Part shown: positions 6,450-12,806 of the stretch, piece by piece
How the letters are laid out: each line of letters begins with the position of its first letter
How positions within the stretch are numbered: the first letter of the stretch is position 1
NCBI GenBank assembly: GCA_031275955.1
Contig: JAISNZ010000098.1
Location: forward strand, 1-12,806
Source: Desulfovibrio sp.
GTDB lineage: Bacteria; Desulfobacterota; Desulfovibrionia; Desulfovibrionales; Desulfovibrionaceae
Direction of reading: 5' to 3'
Length of the DNA: 12,806 bases
Notes under the pieces: generated by a model
What the model saw: the letters and a program-made list of their open reading frames with translations, nothing else
Database searches by the model: none
What the model was told of the DNA's origin: nothing
Made by a program: the position numbers and the translations under genes

Positions 6450-7074
6450 GGACGCCCTTGTCCTGGCGACGCGGAATCAGGGGAAAATCGCTGAACTTTC
6501 CCTTCTGGCGGCGCCTCTCGGGCTCACCATCCGGGGACTTCCCGACGGCTGCCCGGAAGTGGAGGAAACCGGCGCGACCTTTGCTGAAAATGCCCTGCTG
6601 AAGGCCCGCTCCGCCGCCGCTTTCACGGCACAGGTGGCCATTGCCGACGATTCCGGCCTGGAAGTGGACGCCCTGGACAAGGCCCCGGGCGTCCGTTCCG
6701 CCCGCTACAGCGAGGGGCCGGACGGACCGGCCACGGATGCCCGGAACCGGGAAAAACTTCTCGCCGCCCTGCAAGGGGTTCCCCACCCCCGGCGCGCGGC
6801 CCGTTTCCGTTGCGCTCTGGCCGCCTGCGCCCCGAACGGTTCCCATCTCCTGGTCGAGGGCGCCTGGGAGGGATACATCGCTGCCGAGCCCTCCGGCAGC
6901 AACGGCTTCGGGTATGATCCCGTCTTTTTTGATCCGGACCTCGGCCGCACCGCCGCGTCCCTGACCCGGGAAGAAAAAAACCGCCGCAGCCACAGGGCCC
7001 GCGCCCTGGCCGCCCTGCTGCGGGAATGGCCGTCCTTCTGGCAGACCTGGCGCGCCCTGAAGATTGAGCCCTGA
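6439..7074 (+). CDS. rdgB: RdgB/HAM1 family XTP/dITP diphosphatase
   Basis: A 211-residue non-canonical purine NTP pyrophosphatase that hydrolyses dITP, ITP and XTP to monophosphates, keeping deaminated purines out of DNA and RNA. Family motifs appear in order: LVLATRNQGKIAEL (7-20), VEETGATFAENALLKA (41-56), ADDSGLEVDAL with the catalytic acidic pair D70-D71 (69-79), PGVRSARY (83-90), GSNGFGYDPVF (153-163) and SHRARAL (184-190). The start is GTG at 6439, inside the end of the kinase gene. The next in-frame candidates would cut into the first beta strand, so GTG is preferred despite a weak ribosome site. The 11-base overlap suggests translational coupling to the kinase. A nucleoside deoxyribosyltransferase-like gene lies 152 bases downstream on the same strand. 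Confidence 0.94.
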   Translation: MSSEDALVLATRNQGKIAELSLLAAPLGLTIRGLPDGCPEVEETGATFAENALLKARSAAAFTAQVAIADDSGLEVDALDKAPGVRSARYSEGPDGPATDARNREKLLAALQGVPHPRRAARFRCALAACAPNGSHLLVEGAWEGYIAAEPSGSNGFGYDPVFFDPDLGRTAASLTREEKNRRSHRARALAALLREWPSFWQTWRALKIEP

Positions 7075-7226
7075 TCTTGCCCCTCCCGCTGGCGCTGCCT
7101 CGCCGCGCGCGGCCGGAGCATCGTTTCAGGCAGACACTGTGAAGCGGAGAAGGCTCCCTCCCCGCCGCGGGAGCGCTCGCGCCCCGGGCGGGAACGGGAC
7201 GAAATCTTTATCCCGGGGAAGGCCTC

Positions 7227-7661
7227 ATGCGTATTTATATCGCCGCATCCTGGAAGCATCAGCACGCCGTGGAAATGTTGACGGAGAGACTGGAACAGGC
7301 CGGGCACGAAGTCCTTTCCTGGCTGCGGGAGGGGCGCCCCGAGGAAGCCTTTCTTTCCCAGAGGGAACTCGCCCATGTTATCCATTCCGAAGCGGGAAGG
7401 AGCGTCTTTAGTTTCTGCGCCGCATCGGCCACCGGGGCGGATCTTCTGATCTATCTCGGCCCTTCGGGCTGTGACGCCTGGGCCGAGGTGGGAGCCGCCT
7501 ACGGCAGGGGGGTCCCCATTTTCGGACTTCTGGCCAAATCCGAAGAGGTCGGCCTGATGCGGCACATGGTCCGCATCTGGCACCAGTCCGTGGGAGAACT
7601 GCTGGAGGCCGTCAGCCGGCTGGACTCCCGGAAGCGGGACTCCGGAACGGATGCCCCCTGA
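7227..7661 (+). CDS. Nucleoside 2-deoxyribosyltransferase-like protein
   Basis: A 144-residue protein with the small Rossmann-like fold of the nucleoside 2-deoxyribosyltransferase superfamily. It has a first strand MRIYIAASW, a helix over 11-26, HEVLSW, the central strand ADLLIYLGPS (71-80) and the signature GCDAWAEVGAAYGRGVPIFGL (81-101). E87 in WAEVGAAYG is at the position of the family's catalytic glutamate. Family members transfer deoxyribose between bases or, as in DNPH1/RCL, hydrolyse deoxynucleoside monophosphates. Which reaction applies here is unknown. GGGGAAGG lies four bases before the ATG. The gene follows rdgB by 152 bases on the same strand and is convergent with the glycosyltransferase gene. 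The C-terminal tail (SRKRDSGTDAP) is probably disordered. Confidence 0.7.
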   Translation: MRIYIAASWKHQHAVEMLTERLEQAGHEVLSWLREGRPEEAFLSQRELAHVIHSEAGRSVFSFCAASATGADLLIYLGPSGCDAWAEVGAAYGRGVPIFGLLAKSEEVGLMRHMVRIWHQSVGELLEAVSRLDSRKRDSGTDAP

Positions 7662-7698
7662 CGGGCGGGCGAAAAGGGGCTGGCCCGACAGGGCGGGT

Positions 7699-8961
7699 TC
7701 ACAGGCACCCGGAACGTCCCCGGCGATCCTGCAGGGCGTCCAGGACTGTCCGCACCCTGTGCCCGTAGGTGTGTTTTTCCAGGAGAAGCTGTCGCCAGGC
7801 GGCGATGAGGGCCGCCCGGCCGCCGGGATATCCCTCCGCCTTCCTTGCGGAGCGGGGAATTTCCGCCGGGGAGGAAAAACGGACCGGGCGGACCAGCTCC
7901 TCGGGAAAGAGGGCCAGACCGGGGCTTGCATCCGTAAGGCCAAGGCCGCCGGCCATCCAGATGTCGAAATGCCGCTGCGTCAGGCCCGCGGGCAGCTGCA
8001 TGCTGGTGAGGCAGAGAGAAAAACGGGCTTTGGCGTAAATGCCGGGCAGGCGGGCGTAATAGTCCAGCGGCGGATGCAGGCGGGCCCGGGGGGGCAGGAG
8101 CCCCTGCCAGCCGACATCGCCGAAGACGTCCAGTCCGGGGCCGTCCTCTCCCCGCAAGGCGGACCCGGCCGCCGCGCGCAGGCAGAGGGAACGCCAGGCC
8201 AGGGCGCTTTCCTCCGCCCCCAGCGCCGCAAGCCTGGCTCCCTTCCCGGGCCAGCGGAGGGCCAGGCCTGCGGGAGCCGTTCCCGGCGCTGTCTCCCGGC
8301 CGGCCAGGCGTTCTTCCCACCAGGAAAAATCCGGACGCAGCCCCCGGGGCAGCATGTCCTTCGCCTCTTCCAGCATCTTTGGGGGCAGGCGCCGGCCGGC
8401 GAAAAAGGCCTCCTTCCCCGGAAAAGCGGAACGCCCCACAAAGACAAAGGGGGCCAGACCCTCCGGGGCGGGAAAGGCGGCCTCCCGCCGGGGGTTGGGC
8501 AGAAAATGGGCCGGCGAGGCGGCCAGGGGCAGATGCAGCACCCGCGTTGCCCCCTGCGCCTTCAGCCCGGGGATGAAGCTGGCGTCCGTCACGAACAGGG
8601 GCAGGCTCTTCCAGCGGGGGTCGCGCACCCCGGAGAGCAGATTCCAGGGATTGTCCACGCACCAGACCGCCGCCTGTCCGTTGTGCCGCCGCAGGAGATC
8701 GAGCACTTCCCGCAGGGCCGCGAGACCCTGAAAGTTGACGCTGAAGAGCAGGGCGGGGCCGTCGGCCGTCAGGCGGGCCGCTTCCCCCTGCGGCCCTTTT
8801 TCCGCGCGGGATTCTCCCCCCTGCCGGGCGGCGCGGGACGCGAACGCCTCCGGAGGAAGGCGCGACACCTGCAGGCCCTGGGCGGCGAAGGCCAGCGCCA
8901 GTTCCTCCCGGAGCAGATCCGCTCCGGAATCCGGCAGAAGGACGCGGCGAAAAAAAGACAT
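7699..8961 (-). CDS. CgeB/DUF3880-type glycosyltransferase
   Basis: A 420-residue predicted GT-B-fold glycosyltransferase. The N-terminal half has a strand FRRVLLPDSG, then ALLFSVNFQGLA (70-81) and AVWCVDNPWNLLSG (98-111); the VDNPW segment is characteristic of DUF3880-linked proteins. The strand PFVFVGR (171-177) begins the second domain. The C-terminal half carries LDYYARLPGIYAKARFSL (299-316) and TSMQLPAGLTQRHFDIWMAG (319-338), followed by GLTDASPGLALFPEELV. This resembles the group 1 glycosyltransferase C-terminal domain (Glyco_trans_1_2). There is no membrane segment. The start has GGGAGGG at 8971-8965, three bases upstream of the ATG. The gene stands alone, divergent from rlmE. The acceptor is unknown; in related bacteria such enzymes modify surface polymers or flagellin. 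Confidence 0.75.
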   Translation of the reverse strand: MSFFRRVLLPDSGADLLREELALAFAAQGLQVSRLPPEAFASRAARQGGESRAEKGPQGEAARLTADGPALLFSVNFQGLAALREVLDLLRRHNGQAAVWCVDNPWNLLSGVRDPRWKSLPLFVTDASFIPGLKAQGATRVLHLPLAASPAHFLPNPRREAAFPAPEGLAPFVFVGRSAFPGKEAFFAGRRLPPKMLEEAKDMLPRGLRPDFSWWEERLAGRETAPGTAPAGLALRWPGKGARLAALGAEESALAWRSLCLRAAAGSALRGEDGPGLDVFGDVGWQGLLPPRARLHPPLDYYARLPGIYAKARFSLCLTSMQLPAGLTQRHFDIWMAGGLGLTDASPGLALFPEELVRPVRFSSPAEIPRSARKAEGYPGGRAALIAAWRQLLLEKHTYGHRVRTVLDALQDRRGRSGCL

Positions 8962-8980
8962 GGACCCTCCCGACCCGCGG

Positions 8981-9009
8981 TTGGCGAAGGGGAAATTTTT
9001 GCGTACACT
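8981..9009 (+). promoter_or_regulatory. Possible sigma-70 promoter of rlmE
   Basis: TTGGCG (8981-8986) and TACACT (9004-9009) are separated by exactly 17 bases, which include an A/T-rich stretch rare in this region. Each hexamer matches the consensus at four of six positions. Transcription would start near 9016, almost on the ATG at 9019. Confidence 0.4.
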
Positions 9010-9018
9010 TCAGGGCGG

Positions 9019-9666
9019 ATGCCAACCCCCGACAGCGCCATGAAAACATACCGGGATTACTATTTTCTCAAGGCCAGACAGGAACGCTATCCCGCGCGGT
9101 CTGTCTACAAACTGAAGGAAATCGACAAACGGTTCCGCCTCTTCCGGCCGGGGATGCGCGTCCTGGACCTGGGGGCCGCCCCCGGCTCCTGGTCTTTGGA
9201 GGCTTCGGAGCGGGTCGGCCCGGAGGGTCGGGTCATCGGCCTGGACATCCAGCCCACGGCCACGCCCTTTCCCCCCAACGTCCGCTTTTTCCGGGAGGAT
9301 ATTTTCGCCCGGACGCAGGCCCTTGCCGATCTGCTTCAGGCCGAGGGAGCCTTTGACCTGGTTCTTTCCGACCTGGCCCCCGGCACCACCGGCCACCGCG
9401 GAACGGATCAGGCCCGTTCCGCCGCCCTCTGCGGGGAAGCCCTTGCCTTGGCTGTTTCCTGTCTGATAAAGGGAGGCAGTTTTGTGGTCAAGGTCTTCAT
9501 GGGACCGGAGGTCAAGCCCTATACGGAGAGGCTGCGCGCCCTCTTCACCCGGGTGCGCTCCTTCAAACCGGCAAGCTCCCGTTCGGAAAGCATGGAAACG
9601 TTCGTCATCGCCTCCGGTTTCAAGGGCTTGCTCCGCCCGGCCCCGGAGACTTCCCCGGATCCCTGA
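9019..9666 (+). CDS. rlmE: 23S rRNA 2'-O-ribose methyltransferase RlmE (FtsJ)
   Basis: 215 residues from ATG 9019, or 208 from the in-frame ATG at 9040. RlmE methylates the ribose of U2552 (E. coli numbering) in the A-loop of 23S rRNA during late 50S assembly. The K-D-K-E catalytic tetrad is complete: K31 (SVYKLKEID), D118 (LSDLAPGTTGHRGTD), K158 (FVVKVFMG) and E193 (SMETFVIASG). The spacings are 87, 40 and 35 residues, nearly identical to the E. coli enzyme (K38, D124, K164, E199). The SAM-binding motif VLDLGAAPGSW is at 48-58. Ribosome sites are weak for both starts: AGGG precedes 9019 closely, and nothing obvious precedes 9040. The frame stays open far upstream, but that part is antisense to the glycosyltransferase and not family-like. 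Confidence 0.93.
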   Translation: MPTPDSAMKTYRDYYFLKARQERYPARSVYKLKEIDKRFRLFRPGMRVLDLGAAPGSWSLEASERVGPEGRVIGLDIQPTATPFPPNVRFFREDIFARTQALADLLQAEGAFDLVLSDLAPGTTGHRGTDQARSAALCGEALALAVSCLIKGGSFVVKVFMGPEVKPYTERLRALFTRVRSFKPASSRSESMETFVIASGFKGLLRPAPETSPDP

Positions 9667-9677
9667 TCCGGGCGGTC

Positions 9678-9710
9678 GCGGGGGATCCCCGCAGCTGTAT
9701 GCACATTTTT
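9678..9710 (+). terminator. Hairpin with offset T-run between rlmE and yebC
   Basis: GCGGGG (9678-9683) pairs with CCCCGC (9687-9692) around the loop GAT, 11 bases after the rlmE stop. A run of five T (9706-9710) follows 13 bases later. The stem is strong but the T-run is displaced, so termination is uncertain; partial read-through into yebC or mRNA protection is equally possible. Confidence 0.4.
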
Positions 9711-9724
9711 GTCTGGAGGCAGCC

Positions 9725-10468
9725 ATGTCCGGTCACAGCAAATGGAAAAACATCCAACACCGCAAAGGGCGCCAGGATGCCAAGCGCAGCAAGGAATTCA
9801 CGCGCGCGGCCAAGGAAATCATCATCGCGGCCAAATCCGGAGGCAACCCCGAGTACAACCCCCGCCTGCGCACGGCCATTGCCCTGGCCAAAAGCGTCAG
9901 CCTGCCCAAGGACCGGATCGACTCCGCCATCCGCAAGGGCACAGGCGAAGAGGCCGGCGGCGATATTCAGGAGATCACCTATGAAGGCTACGGTCCCGCC
10001 GGCATCGCCATCCTGGTGGAAGTAGCCACCGACAACCGGAACCGTTCCGTGGCCGATGTCCGCCACATCTTTACCAAGCACGGCGGCGCCCTGGGTGAAG
10101 TGGGCTGCGTCAACTGGATGTTCGAAAAGAAGGGCGTCCTGATTTTTGCTAAAACGCGCCATAGCGAGGATGCCCTCATGGAAATCGGCCTGGAGGCCGG
10201 GGCCGAGGACATTGTCGATACCGGCGACGTCCTGGAGGTACATGCGGCGCCCGCCGCCTTTGACAGCCTCCGGCAGGCCTTCGAAGACGCCGGGTTCGTT
10301 TATGAAGAGGCGGAGATCTCCATGCTGCCCCAAAATACCGTCACCGTGGACGCCGACTCCGGCCGCAAGCTCCTGCGCCTGGTGGAGGCCCTGGAGGAAC
10401 ATGAGGACGTCCAGAATGTCCACGCCAACTTTGAATTGCCGGACGAAGTCCTGGCGGAGATGGCCTGA
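9725..10468 (+). CDS. yebC: YebC/TACO1 family protein
   Basis: 247 residues, the standard length for this family. The near-invariant N-terminus MSGHSKWKNIQHRKGRQDAK is present, followed by the helical domain with RLRTAIALAKSVSLPKDRID and AIRKGTG, then YEGYGPAGIAILVEVATDNRNRS (about 88-110) and the GALGEVGCVNWMFEKKG segment. YebC proteins were long annotated as transcriptional regulators. The mitochondrial homologue TACO1 and later bacterial work point to a role in translation, including relief of stalling at proline-rich stretches. The start has TGGAGG five bases before the ATG. ruvC follows after 38 bases on the same strand; yebC-ruvC linkage is common in bacteria. No frame disruption is visible. 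Confidence 0.94.
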   Translation: MSGHSKWKNIQHRKGRQDAKRSKEFTRAAKEIIIAAKSGGNPEYNPRLRTAIALAKSVSLPKDRIDSAIRKGTGEEAGGDIQEITYEGYGPAGIAILVEVATDNRNRSVADVRHIFTKHGGALGEVGCVNWMFEKKGVLIFAKTRHSEDALMEIGLEAGAEDIVDTGDVLEVHAAPAAFDSLRQAFEDAGFVYEEAEISMLPQNTVTVDADSGRKLLRLVEALEEHEDVQNVHANFELPDEVLAEMA

Positions 10469-10506
10469 GGACCTGCCTTTGGCGTCCGGATTCCCGCGGG
10501 GAGGAT

Positions 10507-11031
10507 ATGGCCAACAGCCCTCTGACGGTTCTTGGAGTGGACCCGGGTTCCCGCTGCCTGGGCTGGGGAGTGGTGCGCGAAATTTCCGGGGTCCTCTCCC
10601 TGGTGGACTGCGGAACCCTCCGGCCAAAGGGGGACGGGTTTTCCGAACGTCTGGGGGCGCTGTTTCTCGGACTGTCCCGGGTGCTGGCGCGCTATGCCCC
10701 CGCGGAAGCGGCCATTGAGAATGTCTTCACCCACAAGAACATTCTTTCGGCCCTGAAGCTCGGCCAGGCCAGAGGCGTGGCCGTGGCCGCCTGCGCGGCC
10801 CACGGCGTGCCGGTACTGGACTATGAAGCCACCCTGATCAAAAAAACCCTGACAGGCGCCGGGCGGGCGGAAAAAGGCCAGGTCAGCTTCATGGTCGGAC
10901 GGCTCCTCGGCCGCAAACCAGACTGGAGCGCGGACGCGGGCGACGCCCTGGGCTGCGCCGTCTGCCACCTGACCATGCGCCGGATGAAACGCCTTACCGC
11001 AATAGAGCAACGGGCCGTTAAAAATGGATAA
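10507..11031 (+). CDS. ruvC: Holliday junction endodeoxyribonuclease RuvC
   Basis: 174 residues. RuvC is the dimeric resolvase that cuts Holliday junctions during recombinational repair, working with the RuvAB branch-migration motor. All four catalytic acidic residues are visible: D12 (LGVDPGSRCLGWGV), E71 (AIENVFTHKN), and D143 and D146 (SADAGDALGCAVCH). These are shifted by exactly five from the E. coli positions 7, 66, 138 and 141. The ATG is preceded closely by GGGGAGGA. It lies 38 bases after yebC and probably shares its transcript. ruvA and ruvB, often next in the cluster, do not follow here: the next genes are convergent phosphate-uptake genes. Confidence 0.95.
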   Translation: MANSPLTVLGVDPGSRCLGWGVVREISGVLSLVDCGTLRPKGDGFSERLGALFLGLSRVLARYAPAEAAIENVFTHKNILSALKLGQARGVAVAACAAHGVPVLDYEATLIKKTLTGAGRAEKGQVSFMVGRLLGRKPDWSADAGDALGCAVCHLTMRRMKRLTAIEQRAVKNG

Positions 11032-11032
11032 G

Positions 11033-11052
11033 TTGCTCCGCAAGGAGAGCAA
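11033..11052. terminator. Stem-loop between convergent ruvC and the DUF47 gene
   Basis: TTGCTC (11033-11038) pairs with GAGCAA (11047-11052), directly after the ruvC stop; an alternative inner stem CTCC/GGAG has the stable loop GCAA. On the minus strand a run of five T (rc of 11020-11024) follows about 9 bases further, so it could serve as a weak terminator for the phosphate genes. On the plus strand no T-run follows. Confidence 0.4.
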
Positions 11053-11112
11053 ACGAACGCGGAAACAAGGCTGCGGGGCACGGAACGCGGGCCGTCCAGC
11101 GGCGAAGGCGAG

Positions 11113-11793
11113 CTACCTGGCGATCATCACCCGCAGGAGATCCGCGCATCCTTCGGCGCTGTGGCTCATGTTGTACAACTGATCCACCACATGGAGGAAC
11201 TGGTAAATGTCCTTGAAGCCCAGATCAGAGCAGTAGATCCGGTGGACGATGGCCTGGCGCATCCCGCTGACGGCCTTATGCTGCCGGCGGACGGCCTGGT
11301 AGTGCTGCTTGGCCTCTTCGCGGGTGACGCTTTCCGAGTTGACCCAGGAAATTGTGCCCTCCAGGGCCGGGCGGAGCAAGGCCACGGATTTGGCCACCTC
11401 GTTGAAAAAAAGCAGGAAGTCGGGCTGGAACTCCTCCGGGATGAGAAAGTCGCGCATGGCCAGCCACTGCAAGCTGTTCTGGCCGTAGTCCAGAATGTCG
11501 TCCTGGGCGCGGGTGTAGAGGAAGAAGATGTGTTTTTCCACCGGCAGGTAGAGGCCTCTGGGCAGATGGTTGCGCAGCTTGCGCTTGATGCTGTCGGCAA
11601 GGTCCTCAGCCGCGTCCAGTTGCTCCTGGAGGGAAATAAAGTCCTTGCGCTGGAGTTCTTCGCCGGCGATGAAGCATTCCATGGATTTTTTGATCAGGGA
11701 CATGCCCGCGGCGATCTGGTCGTAGTGTTCCAGAAGGCCGTTCATGGGGGAGCGGATGGAGATCAGCCCGAAAAAGGGAAGACGGATGGGCAT
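11113..11793 (-). CDS. DUF47/PhoU-like phosphate transport accessory protein
   Basis: 226 residues, fully alpha-helical in character, matching the TIGR00153/DUF47 family found beside PiT phosphate permeases. Two PhoU-like metal-binding motifs are present: E63xxAD67 in AAEDLADSIKRKL, and the C-terminal E214xxxD218 in SAEGCADLLRVMIAR. Family proteins are cytoplasmic, bind metal clusters and are thought to modulate the PiT partner, though the mechanism is not settled. GGAGGAT lies about seven bases upstream of the ATG. The gene starts 36 bases after the PiT gene on the same strand and is presumably cotranscribed. In many genomes the DUF47 gene comes first; here it is second. Confidence 0.88.
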   Translation of the reverse strand: MPIRLPFFGLISIRSPMNGLLEHYDQIAAGMSLIKKSMECFIAGEELQRKDFISLQEQLDAAEDLADSIKRKLRNHLPRGLYLPVEKHIFFLYTRAQDDILDYGQNSLQWLAMRDFLIPEEFQPDFLLFFNEVAKSVALLRPALEGTISWVNSESVTREEAKQHYQAVRRQHKAVSGMRQAIVHRIYCSDLGFKDIYQFLHVVDQLYNMSHSAEGCADLLRVMIAR

Positions 11794-11829
11794 GGCGCTA
11801 TCCTCCGGCGTTTTTCCGCGGACGAGTTC

Positions 11830-12806
11830 CTAAAAAAACATCCAGCGCAGCGATTGAAAGATCAGAATACAGGTCAGGCCCGCGACGGGCAGGGTAAGGA
11901 TCCAGAAAAGCATGATCCTGATCAGGACCCGAAAGTCAACGGCATAAAAGCCTTTGGCCAGCCCCACCCCCACAATGGAACCCACCGAGGCGTGGGTGGT
12001 GGAGATGGGCAGTCCCAGGTTGGAGGCGGCGAGCACGGTTGTGGCGGAACTAAGAGCCACGACAAAGCCGCGGGAGTTGTTCAGCCTGGTGATCCGCTCG
12101 CCCACGGTGGCCATTACCTTGTGTCCCATGATCAGGGAGCCAGCGGCGATGCCGCCTCCCCCCAGCAGCAGCAGCCAGAAGGGAATTTCCATCACCCCGG
12201 CCATGCTTCCTGTGGTGGCGATGAAATAGATGGCCACCACCGGCCCGATGGCGTTGGAAACGTCGTTGGCTCCGTGGGCCAGGGCCACATAACAGGCCGT
12301 GCCCACCTGCATCCGGCGGAAAAGTTCGTCCACCCGCCTCGCGGGGGAGAGTTCCGTTTTTTTGAAGGCCAGCAGTTTCGGCATGAAGAGGCGCGTGAAG
12401 GCCGCTGTCATCCCGGCGGCTGCGGCGGCGAGGCAGAACCCGGCCCAGCCGGACAGGTGCAGGCTTTTGCCTAAAGGGGTTTTGTAGCAGAAGGAAAGAA
12501 TTACCGCGGCCACGGTCAGGGCCGCCCAGAAAGGCGTCCAGCGCATGGCCGCCGCAAGCATCTGCCGGCTGAAGAGAATGGTTTGGCGGATATGGGAAAA
12601 GATCAGGAAGGCGACGACAACGCAAAGCAGGGGGGAGAGCAGCCAGGAGACGACAATGGTCAGGAGCTGCGACCACTGCACGACCTCCGGGCCGCCGACG
12701 GCAAGGCCGAACCCTGTGAGGCTGCCCACAATGGAATGGGTGGAGGATACCGGCAGGGCGGTGAAGGTGGCGATGAGCACCCAGAGTCCCGAGGAAAGCA
12801 GCGAGG
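11830..12806 (-). CDS. pit: PiT family inorganic phosphate permease (5' end beyond window)
   Basis: About 324 residues are visible; the frame stays open to the right edge, so the N-terminus is outside the window. It is a multi-spanning inner-membrane transporter of low-affinity phosphate (as metal phosphate with H+, or with Na+). Diagnostic motifs are the PiT repeat sequence HGANDVSNAIGPVVAIYFIA (plus-strand bases about 12228-12287) and two matching PVSSTHSIVGS and LPISTTHASVGSIVGVG segments, one in each half. The first GANDxxN motif should lie just off the edge. A GTG at 12778-12780 could be read as a start, but in-frame codons upstream (SLLSSGLWV) match the family's transmembrane segment before the PVSSTH motif, so the gene continues. 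The gene ends in TAG directly after a run of seven T (Phe-Phe). Confidence 0.92.
   Translation of the reverse strand, partial: SLLSSGLWVLIATFTALPVSSTHSIVGSLTGFGLAVGGPEVVQWSQLLTIVVSWLLSPLLCVVVAFLIFSHIRQTILFSRQMLAAAMRWTPFWAALTVAAVILSFCYKTPLGKSLHLSGWAGFCLAAAAAGMTAAFTRLFMPKLLAFKKTELSPARRVDELFRRMQVGTACYVALAHGANDVSNAIGPVVAIYFIATTGSMAGVMEIPFWLLLLGGGGIAAGSLIMGHKVMATVGERITRLNNSRGFVVALSSATTVLAASNLGLPISTTHASVGSIVGVGLAKGFYAVDFRVLIRIMLFWILTLPVAGLTCILIFQSLRWMFF

Noticed and set aside
7075..7226. Possible small gene, terminator or promoter in the rdgB to deoxyribosyltransferase gap
   Set aside because: Only GC-rich inverted stretches without T-runs and no frame with a ribosome site; nothing supportable apart from the GGGGAAGG site of the next gene.
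7625..7639. Exact 15-base repeat CTCCCGGAAGCGGGA, also at 3335-3349
   Set aside because: One copy is inside coding sequence, the other in a leader. The sequence is a simple GC inverted repeat and could arise by chance.
8950..8956. Run of seven A at the start of the glycosyltransferase gene, a possible phase-variable tract
   Set aside because: Seven bases is too short to argue for slipped-strand switching, and the frame is intact.
7651..9018. In-frame upstream extension of rlmE
   Set aside because: RlmE begins at about 9019 by alignment with the catalytic tetrad spacing. The upstream part is antisense to the glycosyltransferase and lacks a family match.
7499..9049. Open frame of 516 codons on the minus strand in another frame over the glycosyltransferase
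   Set aside because: Low-complexity Gly/Pro/Arg translation. The 7699-8961 frame has a ribosome site and family motifs.
11161..12474. Open frame of 437 codons on the plus strand across the phosphate genes
   Set aside because: It is antisense to well-supported DUF47 and PiT genes and its translation is Gly/His/Gln-rich with no domain.

Overview
The window (about 60% GC or more by eye, with G/C-ending codons throughout) looks like chromosomal core sequence from a sulfate- or sulfite-reducing deltaproteobacterium, most likely a motile member of the Desulfovibrionaceae. This rests on gene content and style (a soluble PAS histidine kinase with a Rossmann-like N-terminus, a CgeB/DUF3880 glycosyltransferase, GC-rich double-hairpin intergenic elements) and is an inference. 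There are no rRNA or tRNA genes, CRISPR array, insertion sequence, phage or plasmid functions that I can support.

Layout. 1-212 (+) is the 3' end of a 3-hydroxyacyl-CoA dehydrogenase family gene. It is followed by atoE, a short-chain fatty acid permease (378-1700, +). Two related hairpin elements sit before and after atoE. Next come two minus-strand lipoprotein genes, a 210-residue one (2674-3306) and a FlgO-family one (1811-2659). They are preceded by a near-perfect sigma-28 (FliA) promoter at 3412-3438. rimO (3494-4849, -) lies upstream of that promoter and is divergent from a soluble PAS histidine kinase gene (4941-6449, +). That kinase gene overlaps rdgB (6439-7074, +), which is followed by a nucleoside 2-deoxyribosyltransferase-like gene (7227-7661, +). 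A CgeB-type glycosyltransferase (7699-8961, -) is divergent from rlmE (9019-9666, +), followed by yebC (9725-10468, +) and ruvC (10507-11031, +). The right end holds a minus-strand phosphate pair: a PiT permease, cut by the window edge (11830-12806), then a DUF47/PhoU-like protein (11113-11793).

How the parts may work together. The left end suggests uptake and beta-oxidation-type handling of short-chain acids. The lipoprotein pair is probably part of the late flagellar regulon, expressed with flagellin-class genes and independently of rimO. RdgB and the deoxyribosyltransferase-like protein could both act on aberrant nucleotides. rlmE, yebC and ruvC are housekeeping genes for rRNA 2'-O-methylation, translation and Holliday-junction resolution; ruvA and ruvB do not follow. 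PiT and DUF47 form a low-affinity phosphate uptake unit.

Nothing here is a clear new defence or mobile system. The most notable observations are the FliA promoter and its two tandem, probably related lipoprotein genes, the kinase with a nucleotide-binding-like N-terminal domain, the rdgB/deoxyribosyltransferase neighbourhood, and the repeated hairpin element around atoE. No gene-free stretch exceeds 300 bases; the longest are 3307-3493, 213-377 and 7075-7226.
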